In this document: piece after piece, positions 1 to 7,673 of the stretch
Layout of the letters: every line of letters begins with the position of its first letter
Numbering within the stretch: position 1 is the stretch's first letter
DNA from: Micromonospora sp. RHAY321
GTDB taxonomy: Bacteria; Actinomycetota; Actinomycetes; Mycobacteriales; Micromonosporaceae
Direction of reading: 5' to 3'
Length of the DNA: 64,000 bases
Assembly: GCF_023896955.1 (NCBI RefSeq)
Contig: NZ_JAMHIW010000008.1
Coordinates: forward strand, 62,001-126,000
Notes under the pieces: generated by a model
The model's database searches: none
What the model saw: the letters and a program-made list of their open reading frames with translations, nothing else
Told to the model about the DNA's origin: nothing
Made by a program: the position numbers and the translations under genes

Positions 1-30
1 GCCGCCGCGAGCGGGGCGCACCGTGGGCGG

Positions 31-966
31 ATGGCGGAGCGGACGACGACCCGGATCGGCTGGACGGACCTGCCGGAGCGGGTCCGGGCCTCGGTGGAGG
101 GCATCATCGGCGACCGGGTGGTGCAGGCGGTCTCCCAGCCGGGCGGATACTCGCCGGGCACCGCGGATCGGGTGCGCACCGCGACCGGGCGGCGGGCGTT
201 CGTCAAGGCGGTCAGCCCCGCACAGAACCCGGACAGCCCGGTCATGCACCGCGCGGAGGCACGGACGGCCGCGGCGCTGCCGGCCTCGGCACCGACGCCG
301 CGCCTGCTCGGCTGTCACGACGATGGCGAGTGGGTCGCGCTGGTCTTCACCGATGTGGACGGTCGGCACCCGGCCACGCCGTGGCGCGCCGACGAGCTGT
401 CCCGCGTGCTGAGGGCCCTGGAGACGATGGCCGACGCGCTCACCCCGAGCCCGGTGGCGCACGTGCCGACCGCGGCAGAACGCCTGGCGTGGGACTTCGC
501 CGGCTGGCACCGGATCGCCGCCGACCCGCCGGACCGGCTGGACCCCTGGGCGCGTGCGCACCTGGACCAACTGTGCGCCGCCGCCGACCGGGGCATCGCC
601 GCGTTGACCGGTGACACGCTCTGCCACGTCGACGTACGGGCCGACAACCTGCTGCTCGACGCCGCCGGCACGGTCACCGTCGTCGACTGGCCGTGGGCCT
701 GCCGTGGCCCGGCCTGGCTGGACACCGCGCTGCTGCTGGTCAACGTCCGGCTGCACGGCGGGCACGACACCGAGGCACTGCTGCGCCGGCTGCCGCTCAC
801 CGCCGACGTCGACCCGGTCGCGCTCACCGGGATGTACGCCGGGATGGCCGGCTTCTTCGCCGACGGCGCCCGGCGTCCACCGCCGCTCGGCATCCCCACC
901 GTCCGCGCATTCCAGCAGGCCCAGGCCGACGCCCTGCTCCCGTGGCTGGCCCAGCGCCTCGCCTGA
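31..966 (+). CDS. APH-family phosphotransferase
   Basis: A 311-residue protein of the aminoglycoside phosphotransferase / choline-kinase-like fold. The catalytic loop reads LCHVDVRADNLLLD near residue 203, the HxDxxxxN signature of these kinases, and the metal-binding Asp follows in VVDWPWA. The N-terminal lobe has GGYSPGTADRV as the nucleotide-binding loop and an FVKAV strand with the likely ATP-binding Lys. The family transfers phosphate from ATP to an antibiotic or small-metabolite hydroxyl. The substrate cannot be read from sequence. The frame is open to the left window edge, so the ATG chosen may not be the true start. No resistance partner lies nearby, so a metabolic or self-protection role is equally possible. 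Confidence 0.85.
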   Translation: MAERTTTRIGWTDLPERVRASVEGIIGDRVVQAVSQPGGYSPGTADRVRTATGRRAFVKAVSPAQNPDSPVMHRAEARTAAALPASAPTPRLLGCHDDGEWVALVFTDVDGRHPATPWRADELSRVLRALETMADALTPSPVAHVPTAAERLAWDFAGWHRIAADPPDRLDPWARAHLDQLCAAADRGIAALTGDTLCHVDVRADNLLLDAAGTVTVVDWPWACRGPAWLDTALLLVNVRLHGGHDTEALLRRLPLTADVDPVALTGMYAGMAGFFADGARRPPPLGIPTVRAFQQAQADALLPWLAQRLA

Positions 967-995
967 CCGTCGTCCGGGTTGGCGTGCCGAGCTGC

Positions 996-1625
996 CTACG
1001 GTGCCGCTGGCGTGGATTCCAGCCGCTGCGCCAGCTGCGTCAGGTCGTCGAGGCGCAGATCGCCGTCGAGCCCCTTCAGCGCCGCGGTCATCGCGCCGGC
1101 CGCGCGCCCCGCCTCCAGCCCCACCTCGGCGTCCTCGACGACCAGGCACCGCGCCGGGGACACGCCGAGCAGCGCGGCGGCCCGCAGGTAGCCCTGCGGA
1201 TCCGGCTTGCCGGCGCTGACGTCGTCCACCGTGACCAGCACCGGCGCGGCGATGCCGGCGGCGCCGAGTCGGGCCTCGGCCAGCCGGGCGTCGGCGCTGG
1301 TCACCACCGCCCAGGGCAACCCCGACCGGGCCAGTGCCGCCAGCACCTGGTGGGCACCGGGGGTGGCCGTCACGTCGGACAGGTCGTCGTACTGCAACGC
1401 CAACTGCCGCGCCGCCGCCACGGCGACCGTGGCATCGTCGAGCGTGGGCAGCAGTCGGCGAATGGTCTGATCGGCGGGTCTGCCGTGCGCGATCGCCAGC
1501 GCGGCCGCCGGCGCCACGGCGTACTCGGCCGCCCACCGTCGCCAGGCCCGCTCGACGGCGGCGTCGGAATCCACCAGGGTGCCATCCATGTCGAACAGCA
1601 CCGCGTCGATCTCTGCCAGCTCCAC
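996..1625 (-). CDS. HAD-superfamily phosphatase (beta-phosphoglucomutase/phosphatase-like)
   Basis: About 209 residues with the HAD motifs in order: DMDGTLVDSD (motif I, nucleophile Asp and general acid Asp), VVTSA (motif II), the Lys in SAGKPDPQGY (motif III), and VVEDAEVGLEAG (motif IV). The helical cap inserted after motif I is the alpha cap of the phosphoglycolate / sugar-phosphate phosphatase subgroup. It probably dephosphorylates a small phosphorylated metabolite in the cytoplasm. Two in-frame GTG codons compete. The one at 1625 is preferred because a GGGGGG Shine-Dalgarno-like run lies about 7 nt upstream, whereas it almost touches the GTG at 1631. The gene is convergent with the kinase at 31-966. 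Confidence 0.85.
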   Translation of the reverse strand: MELAEIDAVLFDMDGTLVDSDAAVERAWRRWAAEYAVAPAAALAIAHGRPADQTIRRLLPTLDDATVAVAAARQLALQYDDLSDVTATPGAHQVLAALARSGLPWAVVTSADARLAEARLGAAGIAAPVLVTVDDVSAGKPDPQGYLRAAALLGVSPARCLVVEDAEVGLEAGRAAGAMTAALKGLDGDLRLDDLTQLAQRLESTPAAP

Positions 1626-1784
1626 GATCACGCCCCCCGAATACGCTCCGTCCCGAGGATAGATCCGGCCGCCGGGCAGGTGCCCGCCGCCGGGTGACCG
1701 ATGGCGGGAAACGGACCCGGCGGTGGGAGCGAGGGGTCCGATGGCCGCCAGACGCGCGATCGAACCGGCGACATGATCGTTTGC

Positions 1785-2534
1785 ATGATGACGACGACGA
1801 CACTTGACGGCAAGGTCGCCCTGGTCACCGGGGGCTCCCGGGGCATCGGGGCCGGTATCGCGCTGCGCCTGGCACAGGACGGTGCCGACGTGGCACTCAC
1901 CTACCGGCAGAACGCGGAGCAGGCCGCGACCGTGGCGAAACAGATCGAGGCGCTGGGCCGGAGGGCGTTGGTCCTCCAGGCCGACGGCGCCGACCCGGCC
2001 GCCGTACGCGACGCGGTCGACCGGGCCGCCGCCGAGCTGGGCCGGCTGGACATCCTCGTGAACAACGCGGCGGTTTTCCTGGTCGGTGCCGTGGACGATC
2101 TCGGCACGGCGGAGCTGGAGCAGACGATCGCGGTGAACGTCCGGGCGCCGTACGTCGCCGTGCAGGCGGCGTTGCGGCACCTGGGCGACGGCGGGCGGAT
2201 CATCAGCATCGGCAGCAACGTCGGTGAGCGGGCCGTCTTCCCCGGGCTGGCGCTCTACTCGATGAGCAAGACCGCCCTGGTCGGGCTGACCCGGGGCCTG
2301 GCCCGCGAGCTGGGACCCCGTGGCATCACCGCCAACCTGGTCAACCCCGGGCCCACCGACACCGACGCCAACCCGGCGGACGGGCCGAACGCGGCGGCCA
2401 TCAGCGGCTTCACCGCCGTCGGCCGCTACGCCCGCCCCGCCGACATCGCCGCCACCGTCGCCCACCTCGCCAGCCCGGAGGCCAGCTACGTGACCGGCGC
2501 GGTGGTCAACGTGGACGGCGGCTTCACCAGCTGA
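1785..2534 (+). CDS. SDR-family oxidoreductase
   Basis: A classical short-chain dehydrogenase/reductase of 249 residues. It has the cofactor loop TGGSRGIGAG near the N-terminus, the NNAA motif, and the YxxxK pair in LYSMSKTAL with the catalytic Ser in ISIGSN upstream. The Arg in the cofactor loop suggests NADP(H) preference. The C-terminus VTGAVVNVDGGF is typical of 3-oxoacyl-ACP reductase-like SDRs. The start is the ATG ATG pair at 1785/1788; longer readings begin with non-homologous sequence. It is divergent from the HAD gene, with a 159-bp gap between their starts. The substrate is unknown, and it is not part of the fab cluster at 27.6 kb. Confidence 0.88.
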   Translation: MMTTTTLDGKVALVTGGSRGIGAGIALRLAQDGADVALTYRQNAEQAATVAKQIEALGRRALVLQADGADPAAVRDAVDRAAAELGRLDILVNNAAVFLVGAVDDLGTAELEQTIAVNVRAPYVAVQAALRHLGDGGRIISIGSNVGERAVFPGLALYSMSKTALVGLTRGLARELGPRGITANLVNPGPTDTDANPADGPNAAAISGFTAVGRYARPADIAATVAHLASPEASYVTGAVVNVDGGFTS

Positions 2535-2541
2535 GACTGGG

Positions 2542-3090
2542 TCACCCCTCGCGGTCCAGCACGGGGCGTACCGCATCGACGAACGCGATCCGGCGGGTCG
2601 TCCGTACCTCGATGGCGGCGAGCCAGCGCTCCCGGTGCCGCTCACGCAGCGGCACCGTCGCGGCGCCCGGCTCGCCGCCGAGGCGGCGCTGGTCGGCGTA
2701 CTCGGCGGTCAGGCTGGCCAGCACCGACCGGGCCGCCGACGCGACCTCCGCCGGACCTTCCAACAACACCAGGTTGTACGCCTCGTCCACGGCGCGCATC
2801 GCCGCGTACGCCTCGTCGTAGCCGGGCGGTGACTCGTCCCCGCCGGCCTCGACCCACCGCCGGTCCAACCGTCGGTACGCCTGGTCGCAGGCACTCAGGA
2901 ACCCGACGTACGCCTCCCGCCGCAGCTCGTCCCGGCGCGTGGTCCGCCGCTCGGCGTTCTCCTGGCGGGCGACGGTGAGCTGGTGGGCCAGTTGCCGACG
3001 GGTGCTGAGTGCGCCGACCAGCCCGGTCAGGGCGGCGGCGGCCAACGTGGACAGAGAGGTGATCAGCGCGACGGCGACGGTGTCCTGCAC
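2542..3090 (-). CDS. Membrane-anchored protein of unknown function
   Basis: A 182-residue protein. An N-terminal hydrophobic segment (ALITSLSTLAAAALTGLVGAL, roughly residues 8-28) is followed by a long charged, Arg-rich region (QLAHQLTVARQENAERR and onward) likely to be helical or coiled-coil. It therefore looks like a signal-anchor protein with a cytoplasmic helical domain. The start is a GTG at 3090 with only a weak ribosome-binding site. I do not recognise a family. It is convergent with the SDR gene (8-bp gap), and its 5' side faces the proline-rich membrane protein at 3368. Confidence 0.6.
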   Translation of the reverse strand: MQDTVAVALITSLSTLAAAALTGLVGALSTRRQLAHQLTVARQENAERRTTRRDELRREAYVGFLSACDQAYRRLDRRWVEAGGDESPPGYDEAYAAMRAVDEAYNLVLLEGPAEVASAARSVLASLTAEYADQRRLGGEPGAATVPLRERHRERWLAAIEVRTTRRIAFVDAVRPVLDREG

Positions 3091-3367
3091 CCGCCCATCA
3101 TTCCGCGATCAGCTACACCGGCCCTCACCGGAGGTGCCGACCCGACTCGGACGCCTGTGCCGAAGGACCATGCGACGTTTCGGTCGTTCCGTGGGACAAG
3201 CAGGCCACCGCCGAGTTCGGAGGTGCCCTGCACGTCCTGCGAGAGACGGTGATCGGCAGCGGCTCGCAGGTGCGGTGAGGCCTCCGATCCCCAGGTCACG
3301 GGGCCACGTTCGAGGGGGCGGGCTTGGTACAGTCGCGCTTCCCCTTGATCGAATAAAGGACATCCCC

Positions 3368-4261
3368 ATGGCCGACAGCGGGCCTGAACCTGACGCGAAC
3401 CCGATTCCGGTCCCGGATCCGGCTGCCGCAGCGACACCCCAGGACACGCAGGACACCGAGACGGCTCCGGGTACACCTGCCGACCCCACGCCGGCCACCA
3501 CCACGTGGACTCCCCCGCCGGCGCCGCCCACCCAGCCCAGCCACACCGGCGTCATCGTCGCCGCGGTCGCGGGTGCTGTGGTGCTGGTGCTGGTGGCCTG
3601 CGTCGGGCTGGTCGGCGGCATCGTCGTGCTTCGCTCCGGATCGACCCCGGCGGCCAGCAGCCCGACGTCCCGGGCTCCCCTGTTCCCCACGACCGGCGCC
3701 AGTCCCACCGCGAGCGGTCAGCCCGACCAGAGCGAGGAGCCGGTGGCACAGGGGCCGCAGGCGAGCGCCTACCCGGCGGAGAAGATCGAGGACCTGAACC
3801 GGGTGTGCGACGAGGACATCTACTACCCGGAACTGCCGAAACGCGCCGGCAAGGCTCCGCACCCGGTCGTGCTGCTCCTCTCGGACACCCCGGGTCTCCG
3901 CTACAAGGACGACGGCTACTACTACGACCTGGGCCTGTCGGCCAAGGTCGAGCAGACGTGGGCGTCGGAGGACCCCAGGAAGGTGCAGATGGTCGCCTGC
4001 CTCGACCGGGTCAGCACCGGCGCGAAAATCCGCAACTGCAAGTTCGACGACCCCAAGCCGCAGACGCTGCCGCTGGTGCGAACCGGCTGGCGTCTTCGGG
4101 TGTACGAGGCGGCGACCGGCCGCAAGCTGCTGGACAAGGCCATGAACGGCGATGACCAGAAGTGCCCGTTCGTCGTCATGGTCGGTGCCGACAAGAAGAT
4201 CTACGCCGAGGTCAGCGACCGGGCGGCGATCGCGGCACTGCGCAACCTCGTCACCAAGTGA
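3368..4261 (+). CDS. Proline-rich single-pass membrane protein of unknown function
   Basis: A 297-residue protein. Residues 1-60 form a Pro/Ala/Thr-rich acidic cytoplasmic tail. One strongly hydrophobic helix follows (VIVAAVAGAVVLVLVACVGL, about residues 61-80), then a Ser/Thr/Pro linker and a C-terminal extracytoplasmic domain of about 160 residues with conserved-looking cysteines (RVCDEDIYY, VACLDR, RNCKFDD, QKCPFV). The four cysteines suggest two disulfides. The ATG at 3368 is preceded by AAAGGA and a TACAGT -10-like hexamer at 3328-3333. The layout resembles many actinobacterial surface proteins, but the C-terminal domain is not one I can name. The gene ends 48 bp before the left tRNA-derived repeat of the island. 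Confidence 0.7.
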   Translation: MADSGPEPDANPIPVPDPAAAATPQDTQDTETAPGTPADPTPATTTWTPPPAPPTQPSHTGVIVAAVAGAVVLVLVACVGLVGGIVVLRSGSTPAASSPTSRAPLFPTTGASPTASGQPDQSEEPVAQGPQASAYPAEKIEDLNRVCDEDIYYPELPKRAGKAPHPVVLLLSDTPGLRYKDDGYYYDLGLSAKVEQTWASEDPRKVQMVACLDRVSTGAKIRNCKFDDPKPQTLPLVRTGWRLRVYEAATGRKLLDKAMNGDDQKCPFVVMVGADKKIYAEVSDRAAIAALRNLVTK

Positions 4262-4308
4262 CCGGGCTGCCGCGCCCAGACTCGTCCAGACGGTCGTGCT
4301 GATGATGA

Positions 4309-4355
4309 GGTGGGCGCGGCAGGTTTCGAACCTGCGACCCCCCGCTTGTAAGGCG
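4309..4355 (-). repeat. Left attachment-site repeat: displaced 3' half of tRNA-Val
   Basis: These 47 bp are identical to 6961-7007. They correspond, on the minus strand, to the 3' half of the tRNA-Val(UAC) gene: the CC of the CCA end, the acceptor 3' strand, the T arm, the variable region and the 3' side of the anticodon arm including the anticodon. Sequence beyond 4355 diverges, so this copy cannot fold as a tRNA. It is a typical att scar left when a tyrosine-integrase element inserts into a tRNA 3' end. Confidence 0.85.
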
Positions 4356-4448
4356 CTTCCGGCAAGAGTCGCAGCGTCCGTTGACGTCCGCTGGGCCGGG
4401 GCCGGAGGCGAGACCCGTACAGCCATGGGCGGCCACGGCTGCCACCGT

Positions 4449-4470
4449 TGATGTCAGTGACTGATGTCAG
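4449..4470 (+). repeat. Left pair of TGATGTCAG repeats (candidate arm-type or Xis sites)
   Basis: TGATGTCAG occurs at 4449-4457 and 4462-4470, a 13-bp period, about 95 bp inside the left att repeat. A matching pair with the same 13-bp period lies near the right end. The role is inferred from symmetry; integrase arm sites or excisionase sites are the obvious candidates. Confidence 0.5.
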
Positions 4471-4546
4471 ACCGGCTTTGTTGCCGGCCGGGCATGTCCC
4501 ACAGTCCACCGCGACAGGCAGGCCGGGCGAGCACCACAATGGCGAC

Positions 4547-4879
4547 GTGCTGAGCTACGTCCGCTGGTACTGGCCGGAAGAGGATCGTTGGAACTACGAC
4601 GAACTCGACACGGATCGGTGGTCTCTGCGCCACGTCGAGCTGCGGGGGGACGGCGAGGTCCTGGCAGCGGCGTCTCTGGCGGAAGCGCTGGCCGCACGCG
4701 ACTCAGGAGGCGGGGGCGCTGTTGTGACGTACGAGAGGCGATTCGGCGTCGTACCTGAAGCTCCGTTCCCGCCGCCTGACGGTGACATCGAGCCGGTGCT
4801 GGAGACGCTGTCTGCCGGCGAGTTCGAGCAGCTGTGGCGGCACGCTCGCAACCAGCTGGAGCGAGCCGGAAGCAGCTGA
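4547..4879 (+). CDS. Small island protein, possibly DUF6881-like
   Basis: A 110-residue acidic cytoplasmic protein beginning LSYVRWYWPEEDRWNYDELD. Its pattern (Tyr-x-Arg/Lys, Trp, then an aspartate-rich turn, then RWSLRHVELRGDGEV) recalls the short DUF6881-type proteins often found in actinobacterial accessory regions. That is recollection of a pattern, not a search result. The GTG at 4547 is chosen because upstream codons in the same frame overlap the repeat pair and carry no conserved features. It has no clear ribosome-binding site. It lies inside the tRNA-bounded island, and a toxin-immunity or antitoxin role would be speculation. Confidence 0.5.
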   Translation: MLSYVRWYWPEEDRWNYDELDTDRWSLRHVELRGDGEVLAAASLAEALAARDSGGGGAVVTYERRFGVVPEAPFPPPDGDIEPVLETLSAGEFEQLWRHARNQLERAGSS

Positions 4880-5151
4880 CCTCTTCGGTGTGAACGCCGT
4901 CCGGGGCACCAGGCACTGTCATCCGATGCTGAACCGTGCCGTTGAGCGCGGCGATCTTGCTGCCTGCTGCGCCTCATTGCGCGCCGGTGTCGCTCGTCGC
5001 GCTGCCTACTCGCTGCCCGCACCAAAGATCAAGGCTGCTGTCGGTCGGTGTCGACCACTGCGGCAGACCTACTTGTCTCGTCGCCTGGGGTCTGCCCATG
5101 ACGGTCGGCGTCGACCGGCTTAGCTGTACGGATGGCTGTACAGTCCCGGGC
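4880..5151. other. Island spacer with promoter-like sequence
   Basis: No convincing gene lies here; reading frames across it lack family-like sequence. The right end carries two direct copies of GCTGTAC (5123-5129, 5135-5141). The second overlaps a TACAGT -10-like hexamer at 5139-5144, placed to start transcription at about the GTG at 5152. Confidence 0.4.
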
Positions 5152-5514
5152 GTGGGCATGGACGTGGATTTGCTTCTAGGAACGTCCAGGCCGGAGGCGC
5201 CGCCCTTGTTGGAGCGGATCGCACCTCAGGTCGCAGCGGTGCTCGGCGTCGAACTCGTCGAGAAGACCGGCAGTTGGCGGCATTTCTTCGGGCGAGGCGA
5301 GGACTTTGTGGTCTGGCTCGACGTCGATCCGGACACGAAGGAGCCGTTCCTCAGTCATCCCTTCGTGTTGGAGGTGTCGGCCGCTCGGGGGGCCGAGGTC
5401 GAGGTTGGCACGAGGCTGTTCCAGCAGCTTGCCGAGACCGGACGCTTCCGGGTGATGCTCCTTCTAGACCACGACTGCGTGCAGTCCACGCACTTCCCCT
5501 GCGAGGACTGGTGA
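5152..5514 (+). CDS. Small island protein of unknown function
   Basis: A 120-residue acidic protein that looks like a compact alpha/beta domain. An N-terminal amphipathic helix (PPLLERIAPQVAAVLG) is followed by SWRHFFGRGEDFVVWLDVD and a hydrophobic strand RFRVMLLLDHD near the C-terminus. It has no signal peptide or membrane segment. The GTG at 5152 sits 8 nt after a TACAGT -10-like hexamer, so leaderless translation is plausible; an ATG at 5158 is the alternative. The shape and size resemble immunity-type proteins, but I cannot assign a family. It lies within the lower-GC island. Confidence 0.55.
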   Translation: MGMDVDLLLGTSRPEAPPLLERIAPQVAAVLGVELVEKTGSWRHFFGRGEDFVVWLDVDPDTKEPFLSHPFVLEVSAARGAEVEVGTRLFQQLAETGRFRVMLLLDHDCVQSTHFPCEDW

Positions 5515-5984
5515 TCTGGCCGCTGGTAGAGCCGCGTGACCGGATCGGACCGTCGACCTGCGCATTACGAGTCGGCTGCTCGGCGCTGGTCCACCGCTGC
5601 GTCCTCGTGCCTCACACGCTGCCGTTGTCCGCGATCGTCCGCCCATGCTCGCCGGTTTGGCTGCTCGCCACCGATGGAGACCAACGCCGGGACATCAATT
5701 GCCACGTGAACGAGGATGCAGGTTGCGACGCCTCGCTTACAAGCTCTGTGCAGGCCGTCCGGGCGCATCCGTCCTCGTCCGTGACCTCGGCCCATCGTCC
5801 GTCGCTCGCCTTGGCTGGCCTCCGGCGGTTGGGCCCGTTGCTGTCGACAGCTTGTGTCCGGTGCGGCTGCTGCCACCGTGGCCGTTTGTGATGCTCTTCA
5901 CGAGCTTGGTTGACAGTGACTTACGCTTGACCGCCGGCGCCTAGGCGGGCAGGGCGCTGTGGGAGCGGCTGGGGGAGCAGACAG
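5515..5984. other. Gene-free island spacer
   Basis: These 470 bp have no reading frame with believable codon bias or domain content on either strand. T-rich stretches set the region apart from the chromosome. A GGGGGAG run at 5971-5977 is the ribosome-binding site of the next gene. I see nothing else definable, and this may be the remains of eroded genes. Confidence 0.4.
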
Positions 5985-6494
5985 GTGGACTTGCTGACAG
6001 CTGTGTTGGCACTTGCAACCCTTGCCAGCTTCGCGGCTGACGTCTTCGCCATCATTCAGGGCAAGCGGAAGCAGGGCGTCATCCTTCTTGTCGTCTTTGC
6101 TGCCCTGGTAGCCGTCCTTGCCTTGGAGGTTCGGCACACCGCCCAAGTAGAGGCCGAGAATCGGGCGCTTACCGACGCGCAGGCGCGAGCGCAGCGGCTA
6201 CTCGATACGTGGACCGGTTCGGACGGCGAATTTGACCCTGATTTCGTGTCCCAAGGAGAAGCCGAGGGGATAGCAGTAGCCGCCGCTGACCTCATGGAAG
6301 ACGTGCGTACGTGCCGGCAGCAAGCCTTCCAGGCTGCCCTTGACCGGGTGGCAGACGCGCGCAGGCGTGCAGCGTCTGTAAGTGGGACATCCGACCTGGA
6401 TGTCACCTTCAAGCGTTCCGACATTTGGCAGGAGACGGCTGTAGCGGCCGTCGAACAGGTGCGCGGCGTCGCAACCGTTCCTCCCGACTGCTAG
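5985..6494 (+). CDS. Two-helix membrane protein with charged C-terminal domain
   Basis: A 169-residue protein. Two N-terminal hydrophobic helices (about residues 2-25 and 31-48) are joined by a short basic loop QGKRKQG, which predicts an N-out/C-out hairpin. A helical region rich in Glu, Ala and Arg follows (QVEAENRALTDAQARAQRLL), likely coiled-coil, and the protein ends PPDC. The GTG start at 5985 is supported by GGGGGAG about 8 nt upstream. No family is recognised. Its position inside the island and its lower GC suggest transfer. A membrane effector or superinfection-exclusion role is conceivable but unproven. Confidence 0.6.
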   Translation: MDLLTAVLALATLASFAADVFAIIQGKRKQGVILLVVFAALVAVLALEVRHTAQVEAENRALTDAQARAQRLLDTWTGSDGEFDPDFVSQGEAEGIAVAAADLMEDVRTCRQQAFQAALDRVADARRRAASVSGTSDLDVTFKRSDIWQETAVAAVEQVRGVATVPPDC

Positions 6495-6879
6495 CTCGTG
6501 GCGCCGCTCGTTTACTCCCTGCCGTCGGGCAGCCTGCAAGAGGTAGACAGTTCTGTGTTGGCCGGCGGTGACTCGTCAATGACTCGCGAAAGAGCAAGGC
6601 AAAGCCCGTCAGGGACTCGAACCCTGAATCCCTCTCGTGCTGCGAGGATCGTGCCGAACCGGGCGGATCGGCCCGCTGACCTGGGCGAATTATTGCGCTG
6701 CCTTACAGCGGTTGACAGCCCTTGTCGGCGTCAGTTGTGCCCGTCTTGTGCCCGAGGATCTTGCCGAGGTGACTGGGACTGAGGCCAACCGACTACCGTC
6801 GACCCGTGCTCGATCCTGCAACTTTCTTCGACGAATCAGGCCCGCTGGGGGATCCTCTCACCGACGAGGTTCTGCGGGC
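6495..6879. other. Island spacer with tRNA-T-arm-like fragment
   Basis: No credible gene. At about 6607-6634 the minus strand reads as a T arm (five-base-pair stem CAGGG/CCCTG around TTCGAGT) followed by a short acceptor-like stretch. No D arm or anticodon arm lies where a tRNA would need one, so it is at most a tRNA fragment, possibly an old att scar. Confidence 0.4.
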
Positions 6880-6901
6880 TGATGTCAGCCGTGGATGTCA
6901 G
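6880..6901 (+). repeat. Right pair of GATGTCAG repeats
   Basis: GATGTCAG occurs at 6881-6888 and 6894-6901 with the same 13-bp period as the left pair, 59 bp inside the right att repeat. Matching spacing at both ends argues for a shared DNA-binding protein such as an integrase (arm sites) or excisionase. Confidence 0.5.
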
Positions 6902-6903
6902 GC

Positions 6904-6945
6904 ACCCGCCCGACCAGGCAAGGCGCTTGGGCTCGGGCGGGTTTT
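6904..6945 (+). terminator. Rho-independent-like terminator at island right end
   Basis: ACCCGCCCGA (6904-6913) pairs with TCGGGCGGGT (6933-6942), followed by TTT. The orientation would stop island transcription before it reads into the convergent tRNA-Val gene. Confidence 0.5.
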
Positions 6946-6959
6946 ACCTGGTCAGGTGG

Positions 6960-7034
6960 TGGTGGGCGCGGCAGGTTTCGAACCTGCGACCCCCCGCTTG
7001 TAAGGCGGGTGCTCTCCCACTGAGCTACGCGCCC
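6960..7034 (-). tRNA. tRNA-Val (anticodon UAC), CCA encoded
   Basis: The minus strand folds as a complete cloverleaf. The 5' acceptor GGGCGCG pairs with CGCGCCC, and the D arm is GCTCAGTGGGAGAGC. The anticodon stem CCCGC/GCGGG encloses loop CTTACAA with anticodon TAC, and the T arm is GCAGG-TTCGAAA-CCTGC. The discriminator A is followed by an encoded CCA at 6962-6960. Its 3' half (6961-7007) is duplicated at 4309-4355, so this gene is the integration site of the island. Confidence 0.95.
6961..7007 (-). repeat. Right attachment-site repeat within intact tRNA-Val
   Basis: This is the second copy of the 47-bp direct repeat, here part of the functional tRNA gene. Identity with the left copy stops just past the anticodon loop, as expected for a tyrosine-recombinase crossover in the anticodon or T-arm region. 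Confidence 0.85.
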
Positions 7035-7122
7035 GGAACGCCCGTACGGCGGGCCGGAGGCTGGCAAGCTTACCCTGCTCGCTGCCGACCCGGGCGCACG
7101 GCGTACCCGGTCAAGGTGATGG

Positions 7123-7587
7123 TCAGGCGGCCGCCTCGGCGATGGCCTTGCGCCAGCCCTGCTGGTCGCGGGCCTCGCCCGGGCCGTTCATCTCGGCGAA
7201 GCGGACCACGCCGGCCTTGTCGATGACGAAGGTGCCCCGGTTGGCGATGCCGGCCACGTCGTTGAAGACCCCGTACGCCTGGGCGACGCCGCCGTGCGGC
7301 CAGAAGTCGGCCAGCATCGGGAACTGGTAACCCTCGCGGTCGGCCCAGACCTTGTGGCTGTAGACCGAGTCGACGCTGACCGTCAACACCTGGACGTCGT
7401 CGTCCACGTACTCGTCGAGGTTGTCTTGCACCTCGCGCAGCTCGCCCTGGCACGTGCCGGTGAAGGCGAGCGGATAGAAGACCAGCAGCACGGTCCGCCT
7501 GCCCCGGAAGGCCGAGAGCCGGACCTCCTGATTGTTCTGGTCCTTCAGCACGAAGTCCGGCGCCTCGGCGCCAACCTCGATGGGCAT
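7123..7587 (-). CDS. ahpE: AhpE-type one-Cys peroxiredoxin
   Basis: A 154-residue peroxiredoxin that reduces hydroperoxides and peroxynitrite in the cytoplasm. The peroxidatic motif is PLAFTGTC (PxxxTxxC), and Cys is present only once, so it is a one-Cys enzyme needing an external thiol reductant. The signature SDFWPHG-like segment (here ADFWPHGGVAQAYGVFN) and NRGTFVIDKAG match mycobacterial AhpE closely. Length equals the family norm. The ATG at 7587 is preceded by a GAGGAG-like site. It lies between the tRNA-Val gene and the DUF3052 gene, apparently as a single-gene unit. Confidence 0.93.
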   Translation of the reverse strand: MPIEVGAEAPDFVLKDQNNQEVRLSAFRGRRTVLLVFYPLAFTGTCQGELREVQDNLDEYVDDDVQVLTVSVDSVYSHKVWADREGYQFPMLADFWPHGGVAQAYGVFNDVAGIANRGTFVIDKAGVVRFAEMNGPGEARDQQGWRKAIAEAAA

Positions 7588-7673
7588 GCGAACTCCTCGG
7601 GTCGAGTCGGGGACGGCGCGAGCCTGCCACCCGGCGGTGCGGACCGCCGGGCGCGAAGGGCAACGATTGAGGG

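Larger units (their letters stand above)
4309..7007. mobile_element. tRNA-Val-bounded mini genomic island (integrase-less remnant)
   Basis: The segment between the two 47-bp tRNA-derived direct repeats is about 2.65 kb. Base composition is visibly less GC-rich than the flanks, with T-rich stretches around 5640-5900 and 6000-6500. It holds three small genes of unknown function (4547-4879, 5152-5514, 5985-6494) and long gene-free spacers. No integrase, excisionase or replication gene is visible, so it is either a decayed element or a cassette mobilised in trans. Paired GATGTCAG repeats lie just inside both ends. Confidence 0.7.

Noticed and set aside
5565-5876. A 103-codon minus-strand frame in the island spacer
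   Set aside because: Codon use does not match either the island genes or the chromosome, and the sequence has no recognisable fold.
6600-6660. A second functional tRNA gene
   Set aside because: Only a T-arm-like stem-loop is present; no anticodon or D arm can be placed at the correct distance.
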